Assembly (NCBI GenBank): GCA_963850525.1
Contig: CAWKLQ010000008.1
Coordinates: 992,001-1,056,000 of the forward strand
DNA: 64,000 bases
Direction of reading: 5' to 3'
Source of the DNA: JAEMQF01 sp963850525
GTDB lineage: Bacteria > Pseudomonadota > Gammaproteobacteria > Burkholderiales > Burkholderiaceae_C
Made by a program: the position numbers and the translations under genes. Below, in pieces: positions 25,664 to 35,208 of the stretch. Below the pieces are notes generated by a model, which was not told the DNA's origin, made no database searches, and worked only from the letters and a program-made list of their open reading frames with translations. Each line of letters starts with the position of its first letter. Position 1 is the stretch's first letter.

Positions 25664-26997
25664 TCACGACGGATCGTTGGCCGCGGCGGGCTGCGGGACC
25701 GGCCGGGCGCGATCGCGCACGATCCACACCAGCGCGGCGACGAAGACGAGCACGCGACACGGCCAGCGCCAGCGGTCCGCCGCCTGCGCCCAACGTCGGC
25801 CAATCGACGCTGCGCAGCGCCTGCGTGCGCTCGACGTCCAGTGCCACGCGGTATGCCCCACGAGCAGCGAAACGATCGCGGTGAGCGCTCGTTCGTGCGT
25901 GCTCGCGCGATTTGAACAGCCAGCACGAGCAGCGGCAACACGACGCCGAGCACGAGCAACTGGCCGAGCTCGATGCCGACGTTGAATGCCAGCAGCGAAG
26001 TGAGCAGGTGCGACCCGGCGAACTGGAGCTGCGACTTGAGGAGGAATGAGAAAGCCGAAGCCGTGCACCAGCCCGAAGGCGAACGTGACGATCCAGCGCC
26101 GCCGCAGATTCGCCGAAATACGTTTTCGACCGCCATGTACGATGATCGACAGCGCGATCAGCGCCTCGATGAGCGGCGGAAACCACGTGCCCGACGGGCA
26201 CGACGCCGTACGCCGCGGCGATCAGCGTCACCGAATGCGCGAGCGTGAACGATGTGATCACGCCCATCAGCGTCCAGCCGATGCGGCGAAACGGAATCAC
26301 CAGGCAAAGCAGGAACAGCAGGTGGTCCGGCCCGTCCAGGATGTGGGAGAAGCCGGCTTTCAGGAAGGCCCACGCCGCCTGATGCCAGCGCGGGTCGAGC
26401 ATCGATCCGGCCTGCGTCGCCGTGGAAGCTCAAAGGCGCGCATCGTGCCGTCGGTGGCGACGAAACGCGGGACCAGCTTGAGCCTATCGCCCATCCCCGG
26501 GCGACGTGAAATTCCAGCGAGAAGACCGAGGCTGCGCGAGCGCACCGGGTACTCGAGATGGGACGTCGAAATATCCCTGGTTCCAGAACACTTCGGCGCT
26601 GTCGGGCAGGCTTGGGCCCTGCGATCGACGCCAGCGCAGTTCAAACGACTCGAAGGATTGTCCGAAGGCGGCCGAGATCCGCGCCGGCCGTGCGGGTGGC
26701 TCAGCAGGCGAGCCGTCTTCGAAGAGTTCGATTTCTTTTGCAGTGCGCGTCGCGATCGCCGTGGGGAATCGGCTCTGCGACGATGGGCCAGATCCATAAA
26801 CCCGGGCCCGCCGCGTTTGGGCAGAGTCGAAGTTGAGCAGCAGGTCCAAGCGGCAGGCGCACGAGGAAGTGAGGCTGCTTGCCCTCGGGCTTGACGAAGC
26901 CGTGCACGACGCAACTCGCCAGGCATGTCGTGCGCCCAGGCGCTGGGCCCAGCATCGGCAAGCATCAGACACGCGACGCCGAAGAGAAGTGCTTCAG
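25664..26997 (-). pseudogene. HupE/UreJ family membrane protein, many frameshifts
   Basis: Pieces of one protein appear in order across all three minus frames: a signal-like 'CLMLADAGPSAWAHD', 'HGFVKPEGKQPHFLVRLP', 'TAKEIELFEDG', 'LPDSAEVFWNQGYFDV', 'GDRLKLVPRFVATDGTMRAF', then the HupE/UreJ membrane domain 'HILDGPDHLLFLLCLVIPFR', 'ITSFTLAHSVTLIAAAYG', 'FSFLLKSQLQFAGSHLLT', 'LLAFNVGIELGQLLVLG', and an end in 'AALVWIVRDRARPVPQP'. At least seven indels are needed. Intact relatives are about 400 residues. The family is linked to nickel or cobalt uptake by name only. The exact start near 26997 is uncertain. Confidence 0.75.
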
Positions 26998-27041
26998 CAG
27001 CGATTTCCCCGAGAGCAGCCCCAACAACGGCCCCGACAAGG

Positions 27042-27071
27042 AAAAACCGGCGCGCCAAGAAGGCGCGCCGG
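27042..27071 (-). terminator. Rho-independent terminator after the NHL gene
   Basis: On the minus strand: CCGGCGCGCC-TTCTT-GGCGCGCCGG followed by TTTTT. It begins 26 bp after the NHL stop codon, so the NHL transcript ends here and the HupE-like gene needs its own promoter. Confidence 0.88.
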
Positions 27072-27096
27072 CCGATCTTGCCACTTCCTCGGCAGC

Positions 27097-28426
27097 TCAA
27101 TCGCGGTCGTCGTCGCGGTCACGGTCGCGGCGGTCTTGAACCACGAACTTCTGCGCGCGTTTGCCGGTGTCGACTTCGGCGGTGTAGATGTTGCCGTTCG
27201 AGTCGACCGCCAGGTTGTGCACCCAGTGGAACTGGCCGGCGCTGCGGCCATTGCGGCCGAACGTGGAGAGCAGATCGCACGCGCCTGGTCGAAGACCGCG
27301 ACGCGTTGATTCTCGCCATCGGCGTTGTAGAGATACTTCTGTCGCTTGTCGGGTGAGAAGTCGATGTCCCACATCGCGCCGTTGCCTGAAGACGTGTCGC
27401 CGCAGTCCGGGCACCTCGTCGCACGAACCCGCCTGTTCTTGTCGAACACCTGGAAGCGGTTGTTCATCCGGTCGCACACGTAGACCAGGCCGTCCTTCGT
27501 GATGCGCACGCAATGCACGGGGTTGCGGAAGTGCTGGTCGACGCACGTTCGGGTTGTACGGCGCGGGAGCGGCGTCGCTCGGCCGTGGCCGTAGGCACCC
27601 CAGTGCCGCTTGTACATGCCGGTGGTGGCATCGACCACGAGGACGCGCTTGTTCTTGTAGCCGTCGGCGATGTACAGCTCGTTGATGGTCGGGTCCCCTT
27701 CCATATCCGCCGGCTGGCCCAGCAGCGGCGTACCGTTGACACCGCCATCGTTCTTGTTGTTGCGCGCGCACGGGCGGTGCTGAACGCACGGCTGCCGATC
27801 TGCAGAGGAACTGTCCGTCGGCAGTGAACTTCAGCACCTGGTGTTCGCCCCGCCGTTGCCCTCCGAGCAGACGAAATCGTCGTCGTCGACGAAGATCCCG
27901 TGTTCTATTGGCACCGGCCACTGGCAGCTGTCTTGTTGTCGCGCACGGAATTGCCGTTCGCCTGAGGCGTTCGGGATCGCCACCAAGGGGTCGACAGAAG
28001 CCCGGGTCCACCGGCCCACCCCAGGCGCGCAGCAGGTTGCCTGTGGGATCGAACTGCATGACCGAGGGAGCGGCCAGGCAGCAGTCCGAGATCGCGCCTT
28101 GGGGTCGTGCGACACCGTCCTGAGGCGGGGTCGGCGGCACAGGGGGCACCCGCAATCTGGACCCGCGCTCGTGAGTGACGGTCAGCGACTGGTCAAGTCC
28201 GTGGACGCTGGACGATCCAGATGTTGTCATCTCTGTCAACCTGGATGCCTGGAACCTGCCCGATGAGCCACTTGTTCGGCAGCGCCTTGGGCCAGGACGC
28301 ATCGACCTTGAAGCGCGGAGCGCCTTCTCGGTCGGCCCGCGCGTCGCCGTACTGCGCCAGCGACAAGCTCAGCACGGTCACGCCAGCGACGACCGCGAGA
28401 CCTACTGCAGCAATCGAACGATTCAT
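27097..28426 (-). pseudogene. Exported NHL-repeat beta-propeller protein, frameshifted
   Basis: It starts at ATG 28426 after AGGAGAAGTCT with signal peptide MNRSIAAVGLAVVAGVTVL. Then 'SWPKALPNKWLIGQVPGIQ', 'DRDDNIWIVQRP', 'APSVMQFDPTGNLLRAWGGP', 'NELYIADGYKNKRVLVVD', 'HCVRITKDGLVYVCDRMNN', 'RFQVFDK', 'FHWVHNLAVDSNGNIYTAE' and the tail 'QDRRDRDRDDDRD'. These are NHL blades as in peptidyl-alpha-hydroxyglycine-lyase-like proteins. The blades are spread over three frames, so several indels separate them. It carries a tail like the other exported proteins. It is divergent from tannase 2 and shares its 259-bp upstream region. Confidence 0.8.
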
Positions 28427-28570
28427 AGACTTCTCCTGTGTGGAATGTGCAGATTTCGATCTGCCTGTGCGCTGGGGCAGCCCAGCCGGGCATAAAGCGC
28501 AGCGCCGGCAGATGCTCGCGCAGAAGGGGCAGCATGGCAACAGGGCCGGCCCTTCGCGCTTGCCGAAACT

Positions 28571-28600
28571 CGACTTCGCTATCGGGAAATCGATATCATT
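28571..28600 (+). promoter_or_regulatory. Cluster motif copy between the NHL and tannase 2 genes
   Basis: CGACTTCGCTATCGGGAAAT then CGATATCATT. It is the best match to the copies at 18652-18702 and 18751-18777. It lies 86 bp before the tannase 2 start and 145 bp before the NHL start, so it could serve both. Confidence 0.5.
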
Positions 28601-28685
28601 TTTGTGTCAAGCGCCGCGCCAGGTCCAGGCGCGCTCAGCTGCCATGGTCGAATCACTTGCTCATCAACGCAGGAGACGAAACACC

Positions 28686-30311
28686 ATGCGAACGAGGACG
28701 ATGCGGACGATTCGATGCGTCACCCAACTGTTGCTGGCCACAGGCGCGCTCGCAGGCCTGGCGCCGGCGCATGCACTCACCGCGGCACACTGTGCCGCGG
28801 TGAAGAACGTGTCGGTGCCAGCCACGACACTCACGTCCGCCGCCCTCGTTGCGGCCACCACAGCGGTTCCCGAGCATTGCCTGGTGCAAGGCTTCGTCGA
28901 CACCGAAATCGCCTTCAACCTCGGCCTGCCGAGCAACTGGAACGGCAAGTTCTATCACCAGGGCGGCGGCGGCTTCGTCGGCTCGATTCCCTCCATCGCC
29001 GCAGGTCTCGCGCGGGGCTACGCGTCGATCGCGACGAACACCGGCCACACAGGAGCCGGTGTGGCCGCGCTCGACGGTTCGTGGGCGCTGAACCGGCCGG
29101 ACCGGCAAGTCAATTTCGGGCACCGCGGAATCCACGTCGTCACCGTCGCGGGCAAACAGATCACCGAGGCGGCGTACAGCCGCACGCCCAACTACTCCTA
29201 TTTCCAAGGCTGTTCCAACGGCGGGCGCCAGGCGTTGCAAGAAGCGCAGCGTTATCCGCACGACTTCGACGGCATCATCGCCGGCGCGCCTGCGCTGGAC
29301 TGGACCGGCCTGATGATCGGCTTCAACTGGAATTCGAAGGCGCTGCGTGCAGCGCCGATTCCGCCTGCGAAGCTGACGCTGATCGCCAACGCCGCCGTAC
29401 AGCGTTGCGATGCAGCCGACGGCCTGGTCGACGGCTTGATCGACAACCCACTGAAATGCGACTTCGATCCCGCGAGCTTGCAGTGCAGCGGCGCCGACGC
29501 ACCGAATTGCCTCACCGCGGCGCAAGTCGGCGCCGTGAAGAAGGTCTACGCCGGCCCGAGCAATTCGCACGGCAGGCAACTGCACCCGGGCTTCCCGCCG
29601 GGCGCCGAGGGCGGCGCAACGGCCGGCGCGGGCGCGGTCTCGGGCTGGCAAACGTGGATCAGCGGCCCGGGCAGCCCGGCAGCGCCGATCAACGGCAATC
29701 CGCTCCAGTTCACCTTCTCCGACCATTACCTGCGCTACTTCGTATTCTCCGATCCCGCGTACGACCCGATCGCAGCGTTCGATTTCGACCGCGACCCGCG
29801 CGCGCTTCGCGAAACCGGCAGGTTCATCAATGCGCAAGACACCGACCTGTCGGCGTTCCGCGAGGGCGGCGGCAAACTCATCCTGTGGCACGGCTGGGCC
29901 GACCACGCGCTGATGGCCGAGCGCACGATCGAGTACTACAACGACGTCGTCGACCGCGTCGGCAGCCGCAAACGCGCCGATCGCTTCACGCGTTTGTACC
30001 TCGCGCCGGGAATGCACCACTGCGCCGGCGGTCCCGGGCCGAACGTGTTCGACATGCTGACCCCGCTGGAGCGGTGGGTCGAACAAGGCGTAGCGCCGAC
30101 GTCGGTGATCTCGACCAAATACAAGGACAACGCGGCGGCCAACGGCGTGGAGCGCACGCGGCCGCTGTGCGAGTACCCGAAAGTGGCACGGCACCTGGGC
30201 GGCAGCATCAACGATGCGGCGAACTTCGAGTGCCGTCACGCACCGCGCCACGGCCACGACGGGGACGACCGCGACGACGATGACGACGACGAGGACGATC
30301 ACGACGACTGA
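28686..30311 (+). CDS. Tannase/feruloyl esterase family hydrolase 2 (exported, Asp/His tail)
   Basis: A 541-residue protein with signal peptide ending 'LAPAHA' (about residue 30). Nucleophile Ser177 in 'YFQGCSNGGRQA' with the adjacent Cys; acid in 'LWHGWADHALM'; His in 'GMHHCAGGPG', again beside Cys. The lid and Ca-binding region is 'RCDAADGLVDGLIDNP'. It shares the fold and CS-D-HC layout with tannase 1 but is only distantly similar. The C-terminus is 'RHGHDGDDRDDDDDDEDDHD' plus one Asp. AGGAGACGAAACACC precedes ATG 28686; the longer frame upstream is not conserved. A phenolic or related ester is the likely substrate. Confidence 0.94.
   Translation: MRTRTMRTIRCVTQLLLATGALAGLAPAHALTAAHCAAVKNVSVPATTLTSAALVAATTAVPEHCLVQGFVDTEIAFNLGLPSNWNGKFYHQGGGGFVGSIPSIAAGLARGYASIATNTGHTGAGVAALDGSWALNRPDRQVNFGHRGIHVVTVAGKQITEAAYSRTPNYSYFQGCSNGGRQALQEAQRYPHDFDGIIAGAPALDWTGLMIGFNWNSKALRAAPIPPAKLTLIANAAVQRCDAADGLVDGLIDNPLKCDFDPASLQCSGADAPNCLTAAQVGAVKKVYAGPSNSHGRQLHPGFPPGAEGGATAGAGAVSGWQTWISGPGSPAAPINGNPLQFTFSDHYLRYFVFSDPAYDPIAAFDFDRDPRALRETGRFINAQDTDLSAFREGGGKLILWHGWADHALMAERTIEYYNDVVDRVGSRKRADRFTRLYLAPGMHHCAGGPGPNVFDMLTPLERWVEQGVAPTSVISTKYKDNAAANGVERTRPLCEYPKVARHLGGSINDAANFECRHAPRHGHDGDDRDDDDDDEDDHDD
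30238..30311. repeat. GAC/GAT triplet tract encoding the tannase 2 tail
   Basis: Imperfect GAC/GAT/CAC triplet array on the plus strand that runs to the stop codon. Confidence 0.8.
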
Positions 30312-30346
30312 CGCGCAGACGCCACTGCTGCGTTGACGTCTGCGCG
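30312..30346 (+). terminator. Hairpin after tannase 2
   Basis: CGCGCAGACG (30312-30321) and CGTCTGCGCG (30337-30346) are exact reverse complements with a 15-nt loop, starting right after the stop codon. No T tract. It separates the tannase from the secretion operon. Confidence 0.5.
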
Positions 30347-30561
30347 CCGCCACCTCCCGCCCGGTTCGCCGCGCGGGGGTGCGGGGTTGCGTCGACTGCG
30401 CCGTGTTACGAATGCCCTTCGGGCCGTCTGCAACGTTTGCAAATGCAGTCTGGTTTTCCCTGAACCCTTCACGCCGCGCGGATGGCAGTATGGGGCTGGC
30501 TCGCTTCGAATCACCCGCTCTTGGAGCGGGCCGCGAGCGCTGCACACGAGCCGGAGGGGGA

Positions 30562-30990
30562 ATGATGACCAGAAAGTTGTCCGCAGCGTGCGAACGCGGT
30601 TTCACGCTGCTCGAGTTGCTCGTCGTGATGGTCATTCTGGGCCTGCTCGCGTCGTACGTCGGGCCGCGTTTCTTCGCCCAGATCGGCAAGAGCGAGACGA
30701 GTGTGGCGCGCACGCAAGTCGAGGCGTTCGAAAAAGCGCTCGACCAGTTCCGCGTCGACGTCGGTCGTTACCCGACAACGGAAGAAGGCCTTGCCGCGCT
30801 CAACGCCAAACCCGGCGAATTGCCGAAGTGGAACGGACCTTATTTGAAGAAGGCCGTGCCGCTGGACCCCTGGGGCAAACCTTATACCTACCGCGCGCCG
30901 GGAACGAAGGGCGATTTCGATCTGCTCAGCTTCGGCAAGGACGGCGCGCAAGGCGGCGTGGGCGACGCGGCGGACATCACGAACCAATAG
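30562..30990 (+). CDS. gspG: Major pseudopilin GspG
   Basis: A 142-residue type II secretion pseudopilin. The prepilin peptidase site is 'CERG|FTLLELLVVMVILGLL', with Glu at mature position 5. The C-terminal part has the GspG signature 'VDVGRYPTTEEGLAALNAKP', 'WNGPYLKKAVPLDPWGKPYT' and 'FDLLSFGKDGAQGG', the calcium-binding loop in known GspG structures. It forms the periplasmic pseudopilus. GGAGGGGG precedes the ATG. It is the first gene of a run of tightly packed secretion genes and begins 251 bp after tannase 2. Confidence 0.95.
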   Translation: MMTRKLSAACERGFTLLELLVVMVILGLLASYVGPRFFAQIGKSETSVARTQVEAFEKALDQFRVDVGRYPTTEEGLAALNAKPGELPKWNGPYLKKAVPLDPWGKPYTYRAPGTKGDFDLLSFGKDGAQGGVGDAADITNQ

Positions 30991-31033
30991 CGCGGCGCGC
31001 GCCCAATTTGCTCAGACCCGACCGAACCCCGCG

Positions 31034-32218
31034 ATGCTGTACGAAGTTCGCGCCCTCTCGAGCGACAACCGCATGAGCACGCTCGTCCTCGAAGCGCAGG
31101 ACGAAGGCGCGGCGCGCGCCGCCGTGGGCGAGCGCTCGCTGCGCGCGCTTGCGGTGCGGCCGGCGGCACGCGGCGCGGCGCGGCGCTCGCGCGCCAGGTT
31201 TCCGGTCGTGCTGTTCAGCCAGGAGTTGCTGGCGCTGTTGGAGGCGGGGCTGACGATCGTCGAGTCGCTCGAGGCGCTCTCCGAAAAAAACAGCCCTGGC
31301 GTCTCGCGCGACGTGGCTGCCGCGCTCGCGCAAGCGCTGCAACAGGGGCAGCGTTTCTCCCAGGCGCTCGCCGCGTTTCCGGATCACTTTCCGCCCTTGT
31401 ACGTGGGCATCGTGCAGGCCGCGGAAACGACGTCGGACCTGCCTGCGTCGCTGGCGCGTTACGTCGAGTTGGAGACGCGCATCGCCAGCGTGCGCGCCAA
31501 AGCGGTGAGCGCTGCCATCTACCCGGCGATCCTGCTCGTCGTCGGCGGTGCGGTGACGCTGTTTCTGCTGGGCTACGTCGTGCCGCGCTTTGCCAGCGTC
31601 TACGCCGAGGCCGGGCGCGAGATGTCCTTCCTCACTTCGGTGTTGCTCGCCTGGGGGCTGTTCGTCTCGCAGCATGCGGGGTTCATCGTGTTCGTGCTTG
31701 CGGCGCTCGCAGTCGGCGCAGTGTTCGCCTGGCGCGCGCTGCGCGAGAAGGTGTCCGTGGCGGATGTACTCGCCAAGCTGCCGTGGTTCGGGCAACGCGC
31801 GCGCACCTACGAGTTGTCGCGCCTGTACATGACGGTGGGACTGCTGCTTTCCGGCGGCATCGCGCTGGTGCGTGCGCTGCAGATGGTGGAGGGCACGGTC
31901 GGCGCGAACACCGGCGCGCAATTGCGCCTGGCGGCGCAGCGCATCGCGCAAGGCGAAACGTTTTCCGCGGCAATGCACGCGAACCAGCTCGCCGAACCCG
32001 TCGCGCTGCGCCTGTTTCGCGTGGGCGAGCGCGCCGGCAACCTGGGCGAGATGCTCATCAAGGCGGCGACGTTTTACGACACCGAAGTGGCGCGCCTCAT
32101 CGAGCGCTTCAGCCGAGCCGCGGAGCCGATTCTGATGGCGGCGATCGGCGTCGTCGTCGGCACGATCGTCGTCTTGCTCTACATCCCGATCTTCGAGCTT
32201 GCCGGGACCTTGCAGTGA
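31034..32218 (+). CDS. gspF: GspF inner-membrane platform protein
   Basis: A 394-residue protein with the two GspF/PilC repeats: 'VLFSQELLALLEAGLTIVES' opens the first and 'YELSRLYMTVGLLLSGGIAL' the second. Membrane helices are at about residues 160-190 (AAIYPAILLVVGGAVTLFLL), 205-235 and at the C-terminus (VVVGTIVVLLYIPIFELAG). It anchors the ATPase GspE and the pseudopilus base. Full length. 43 bp after gspG and 10 bp before gspE. Confidence 0.94.
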   Translation: MLYEVRALSSDNRMSTLVLEAQDEGAARAAVGERSLRALAVRPAARGAARRSRARFPVVLFSQELLALLEAGLTIVESLEALSEKNSPGVSRDVAAALAQALQQGQRFSQALAAFPDHFPPLYVGIVQAAETTSDLPASLARYVELETRIASVRAKAVSAAIYPAILLVVGGAVTLFLLGYVVPRFASVYAEAGREMSFLTSVLLAWGLFVSQHAGFIVFVLAALAVGAVFAWRALREKVSVADVLAKLPWFGQRARTYELSRLYMTVGLLLSGGIALVRALQMVEGTVGANTGAQLRLAAQRIAQGETFSAAMHANQLAEPVALRLFRVGERAGNLGEMLIKAATFYDTEVARLIERFSRAAEPILMAAIGVVVGTIVVLLYIPIFELAGTLQ

Positions 32219-32228
32219 GCGCGCAAAT

Positions 32229-33917
32229 TTGAAAGCCGAACACCTGCCCTTCGTCGTCAGCGACGCGATGATCGCCGCGGCGCGCGAGCGCACCGCGCTC
32301 ACCGGCCGCAACGTCGCCGACGAAATCGAGGCTGCCACCGGCCAGGCACCGCGCACCGTGCTGCGCGCCTTGGGCGAGCGCGTCGGCGTGCCGGTTCTCG
32401 AGACCGGCGACATGGAGGGCCTCGAGCCGGCATTCGACCTGCTGCCGTTGGCCCAGGCGATCGAACGCGGCGCCGTGCTGCTGCGCAGCGCGGGCCCGGC
32501 GCGCCGGATCTTGGCCGTCGCGCCGGACCCGTTCAATCTGGACCTGCGCACCTGGCTCGAAGCCCACGCCAAGGGCGGCGCCGAACTCGCGCTGGCACTC
32601 GCCTCCGACATCGCCGCCTACCTGACGAAGCAGGAAGCCGCGGCACGCGCCGTGCACACGATCCTGAAAGACACGGGCCACGGCGCGCCGGAACGCGACG
32701 TCGCCGCGGTCATCTCCTACGCGAGTGCGACGCAGGACGCGAGCGCGGCAGTGAAAGTCGTCAACTCGACGCTTTACGACGCGCTCAAGACCGGCGCGAG
32801 CGACATCCACCTGGAGTCGACGACGGAGGGCCTCACGGTGCGCTACCGCATCGACGGCATGCTCGATGACGTGGCGTCGGTGAAAGGCGAGGAACTCGCC
32901 GAGCAGATCATCTCGCGCATCAAGGTGCTCGCCGAGCTCGACATCGCCGAGCGCCGCGTGCCGCAGGACGGGAGTTTTCGGGTGCGCAGCGGGGCGCGCG
33001 ACATCGACTTGCGAATCTCCGTGATGCCCAGCGTGCACGGCGAAGACGCGGTGATCCGCATTCTGGACAAGCAGGCGATGGTGCGCGCGACGGGCTCGCT
33101 GAACCTCGACGCGCTGGGCATGGACGCCGACTCGATGGCCACGCTGCGCGGCCTGCTCGAGCAGCCCTACGGCATGCTGCTCGTCACCGGCCCCACCGGC
33201 AGCGGCAAGACGACGACGCTTTACGCGGCCTTGTCGGAAATCGACCAGCGCCGCGACAAGATCATCACGATCGAAGACCCGGTCGAGTACCAGATCAAGG
33301 GCATCCTGCAGATTCCCGTGAACGACAAGAAGGGCCTCACGTTCGCACGCGGCCTGCGCTCTATCCTGCGCCACGATCCGGACAAGATCATGGTGGGCGA
33401 AATCCGCGACCAGGAGACCGCCGAGATCGCCGTGCAGGCCGCGCTCACCGGGCACTTGGTGCTGACCTCGGTCCACGCGAACAACGTGTTCGACGTATTC
33501 AGCCGCTTCACGCACATGCACATCGACCCGTACGCGTTCGCCTCGGCGCTGAACGGCATCTGGGCGCAGCGCCTGGTGCGCCTTGTGTGCCGGCATTGCG
33601 CGACCGGCCAAACGGCGACGCCGCAGGACATGCGTGCGCTGGAGCTGGATCCGAAACAGACGCCGCCGCAATTGATGCACGGCAGCGGCTGCGGCGATTG
33701 CCGCGGCACCGGTTACCGTGGGCGCAAGGCGATCGCCGAAATCCTGAAGCTCGACGAAGAGATTCGCGAACTCATCGTCGACCGCAAGCCGCCGCGCGTG
33801 ATCCGCGCCGCGGCGCGCGCTGCGGGAACGCGCACGCTGCGCGAGGCGTGCATCGCGCTCGTGCTGCGCGGCGAGACGACGATCGAAGAACTGAACCGGG
33901 TGACCTTGCATGCGTGA
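32229..33917 (+). CDS. gspE: GspE/PulE secretion ATPase
   Basis: About 562 residues. N-terminal MshEN/GspE-N-like domain, then the ATPase: 'LKTGASDIHLESTTEGLTVR', Walker A 'GPTGSGKTTTLYAAL', Asp box 'TIEDPVEYQI', Walker B 'KIMVGEIRDQETAEIA', His box 'LTSVHANN'. The zinc motif is two CxxC pairs, 'RLVCRHCATG' and 'GSGCGDCRGTGYRGRKA'. It powers pseudopilus assembly. There is no ATG near the gspF end; TTG 32229 gives a sensible start 10 bp after gspF, while ATG 32268 would trim 13 residues. It overlaps the next gene by 8 bp. Confidence 0.93.
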   Translation: MKAEHLPFVVSDAMIAAARERTALTGRNVADEIEAATGQAPRTVLRALGERVGVPVLETGDMEGLEPAFDLLPLAQAIERGAVLLRSAGPARRILAVAPDPFNLDLRTWLEAHAKGGAELALALASDIAAYLTKQEAAARAVHTILKDTGHGAPERDVAAVISYASATQDASAAVKVVNSTLYDALKTGASDIHLESTTEGLTVRYRIDGMLDDVASVKGEELAEQIISRIKVLAELDIAERRVPQDGSFRVRSGARDIDLRISVMPSVHGEDAVIRILDKQAMVRATGSLNLDALGMDADSMATLRGLLEQPYGMLLVTGPTGSGKTTTLYAALSEIDQRRDKIITIEDPVEYQIKGILQIPVNDKKGLTFARGLRSILRHDPDKIMVGEIRDQETAEIAVQAALTGHLVLTSVHANNVFDVFSRFTHMHIDPYAFASALNGIWAQRLVRLVCRHCATGQTATPQDMRALELDPKQTPPQLMHGSGCGDCRGTGYRGRKAIAEILKLDEEIRELIVDRKPPRVIRAAARAAGTRTLREACIALVLRGETTIEELNRVTLHA

Positions 33918-34659
33918 GCCTGCGCTCCTGGCGCTGAAGCTCGATGCGTGCGCCTACCTGGCCGGGGGTGCGCCGCTGGACAGAGCGCAAGTCGTGGCGC
34001 TGCCGGCGCAGCGCGCCAGCTGGCCGGCGCAAGCACTGCACGCGACCGGTGCCGCAGGCGCAGCGTTTCACGCGGTGCTTGCCGACAGCGTGGTCAGGTA
34101 CTTCGTCGTGACGCCGCCGCAAGGCCTGCAGCGCTTCGCGGAACTGCGCGACTACGCGCAAATGCGCGTGGCAGAGCTCTTCGGCGGCGACAGCGCACTT
34201 TGGCGTGTCAGCGCCGACTGGAGCGCGAGCCGGCCGTTCCTGTGCTGTGCGGCGCCGGCCGATCTGCTCGCGCCGCTCGAGGCGTACGCCGGCAACAAGC
34301 TGGCGAGCGCCGCGCCGATCTTCGTGCGCCGCTGCAATGCGGCTGCCGGGCAGATGCGGCGCACGCCGGGCTGGTTCGTCTGTTGCGTGGGCGGCTGGGT
34401 CAGCGCGGCCTACTTCGAGGGCGGCGCCTGCCACGCCGTGCGCTCCACCGCACTTGCGCAGCACGACAGCCTGGGCCGCTGGCTCGGCCAGGAAGCGCTG
34501 CTCGCGAACCGGCCACTCACCGACGTGTGGCTCGTCGATCCGAGCGAGCAGCAAGCGGCAATCGCCGGCGCCAACGTGCACCGCATCGGCGCCAAGGCGA
34601 ACGACATGCGCGACCTGGCCTTGCTCGAATGGCTCGCCACAGCGCCGGTGGCCGCATGA
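33910..34659 (+). CDS. PilM/GspL-cytoplasmic-like assembly protein
   Basis: A 249-residue protein without signal peptide or membrane helix. I do not see a strong family signature. By position (after GspE, before a PilN-like protein), by cytoplasmic location and by alternating beta strands ('VVRYFVVTPPQGLQRFAELR', 'GWFVCCVGGWVSAAYFEGG', 'DVWLVDPSEQQAA') it fits an actin-like PilM or the cytoplasmic part of GspL, which bridge the ATPase to the inner-membrane platform. Overlaps gspE by 8 bp and the next gene by 4 bp, so translation is coupled. Confidence 0.65.
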   Translation: MREPALLALKLDACAYLAGGAPLDRAQVVALPAQRASWPAQALHATGAAGAAFHAVLADSVVRYFVVTPPQGLQRFAELRDYAQMRVAELFGGDSALWRVSADWSASRPFLCCAAPADLLAPLEAYAGNKLASAAPIFVRRCNAAAGQMRRTPGWFVCCVGGWVSAAYFEGGACHAVRSTALAQHDSLGRWLGQEALLANRPLTDVWLVDPSEQQAAIAGANVHRIGAKANDMRDLALLEWLATAPVAA

Positions 34660-35177
34660 TGGCGCGCGCACTTTGCATCGATTTCGTCGCGCGCCGCTGG
34701 CGCTTCGAGCGCGCCGCGATCGTGCTGCTCGTCCTTGCCGCGCTGCTCGGCGCGGCTGCGCTGTGGCAGCTGCGCGCCGGGCGCGGCAACGTCGCCACGC
34801 TGCAGGCCGAGCTGGCTTCGCAACAACGCGCCGGGCAAAGCGCGGTCGCGGCGCATGCGCAGGCGGTGATCGGCCCGGAGCGAACGCGCGCCATCAACGA
34901 CGCGATCCGGCGCCTCAACTTGCCCTGGGAAGACATCCTCGTCGCGCTGAACCGCTCCGCCAGCCCGCACGTCGCGTTGCTCGCGCTCGAGCCGGAAACC
35001 TCGAGCAGCGTCATCAAGCTGCAGGCCGAGGCCAAATCGTTCGAGGCAATGCTCGACTACCAGCGCCAACTCGAGGCGCTGTTTCCGGAAGTCGTGCTGA
35101 CGCGTCATGAAGTCCTGCTCAAGGAACCCGGCGCACCGGTGCGGTTCACGGTGCAGGCACGCTGGGCGCCGCCATGA
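34656..35177 (+). CDS. PilN-like inner-membrane assembly protein
   Basis: A 173-residue protein: short cytoplasmic N-terminus ('CIDFVARRWRFERA'), one membrane helix (AIVLLVLAALLGAAALWQL), then a coiled coil ('VATLQAELASQQRAG') and a ferredoxin-like periplasmic domain ('VALLALEPETSSSVIKLQAE', 'YQRQLEALFPEVVLTRHEVL'). This is the PilN / GspL-periplasmic layout. Start ATG 34656 overlaps the previous stop (ATGATG). Confidence 0.75.
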   Translation: MMARALCIDFVARRWRFERAAIVLLVLAALLGAAALWQLRAGRGNVATLQAELASQQRAGQSAVAAHAQAVIGPERTRAINDAIRRLNLPWEDILVALNRSASPHVALLALEPETSSSVIKLQAEAKSFEAMLDYQRQLEALFPEVVLTRHEVLLKEPGAPVRFTVQARWAPP

Positions 35178-35208
35178 GCCCCGCCCGCGTTGCGCGAGGG
35201 GCAGTCCA

